Position numbers and translations under genes: made by a program. A stretch of DNA of 6,474 bases from Lachnospiraceae bacterium AM93-12TA (lineage in GTDB: Bacteria > Bacillota > Clostridia > Lachnospirales > Lachnospiraceae): contig JAQERH010000064.1 of NCBI GenBank assembly GCA_027698105.1, forward strand, positions 1-6,474, in the 5' to 3' direction. Under the pieces are notes generated by a model. The model did no database searches and was not told the origin of the DNA. It was given only the letters and a program-made list of their open reading frames with translations. The first letter of the stretch is position 1, and the number at the start of each line of letters is the position of its first letter. Positions 6,460 to 6,474 of this stretch are shown here, one piece after another.

Positions 6460-6474
6460 ACAAATAGTAATGAA

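Larger units (their letters stand above)
6169..6474. other. Right-edge region of 306 bp without a confident gene
   Basis: This stretch is visibly richer in A and G on the + strand than the genes before it, and it carries no convincing + strand coding frame. It holds the weak AT hairpin (6181-6209), the tentative - strand frame (6186-6425) and the GC hairpin (6441-6459). A longer-range repeat pairs TGGAGC (6234-6239) with GCTCCA (6259-6264) over a 19-nt, A-rich loop. No strong terminator for the + strand operon is visible, so where that transcript ends is unresolved. Confidence 0.5.

Overview
The window looks like chromosomal DNA from a Gram-positive anaerobe of the class Clostridia, most likely Lachnospiraceae. 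This is inferred from roughly even GC content, strong AGGAG-type ribosome binding sites before most genes, tight same-strand packing and the protein sequences. I cannot name a species. Six confident genes all lie on the + strand and fill about 177-6168. One tentative small gene lies on the - strand at the right edge.

Left edge (1-176): a 12-bp perfect stem (4-37) is probably the terminator of an upstream gene outside the window. It is followed by a good extended -10 promoter (79-107) and a leader of about 60 nt. Genes 1-3 (177-2992) are rfbA, rfbB and rfbD, three of the four enzymes that turn glucose-1-phosphate and dTTP into dTDP-L-rhamnose, the donor for cell-wall or surface rhamnose polymers. 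The fourth enzyme, the 3,5-epimerase RfbC, is absent here. rfbB and rfbD overlap by one base.

Gene 4 (3071-4423) is glmM, which makes glucosamine-1-phosphate for UDP-GlcNAc and so for peptidoglycan. It sits 78 bp after rfbD. Gene 5 (4434-4937) is a GreA-type transcript cleavage factor, 10 bp after glmM. Gene 6 (4909-6168) overlaps the end of greA by 29 bp and encodes a membrane carrier of the 2-hydroxycarboxylate transporter (CitS/CimH) family. No convincing internal promoter or terminator was found between genes 1 and 6, so they may form one transcript: envelope sugar-nucleotide precursors, then a housekeeping transcription factor, then an organic-acid carrier.

Right edge (6169-6474): no + strand gene. 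The - strand holds an open frame for a small hydrophobic protein with a well-placed ribosome binding site, convergent with the transporter. It is possible but unproven. I found no mobile element, CRISPR array, tRNA or rRNA. Most of the window is conventional. The points worth a second look are the missing rfbC, the unusual glmM and transporter contexts, and the small convergent frame.
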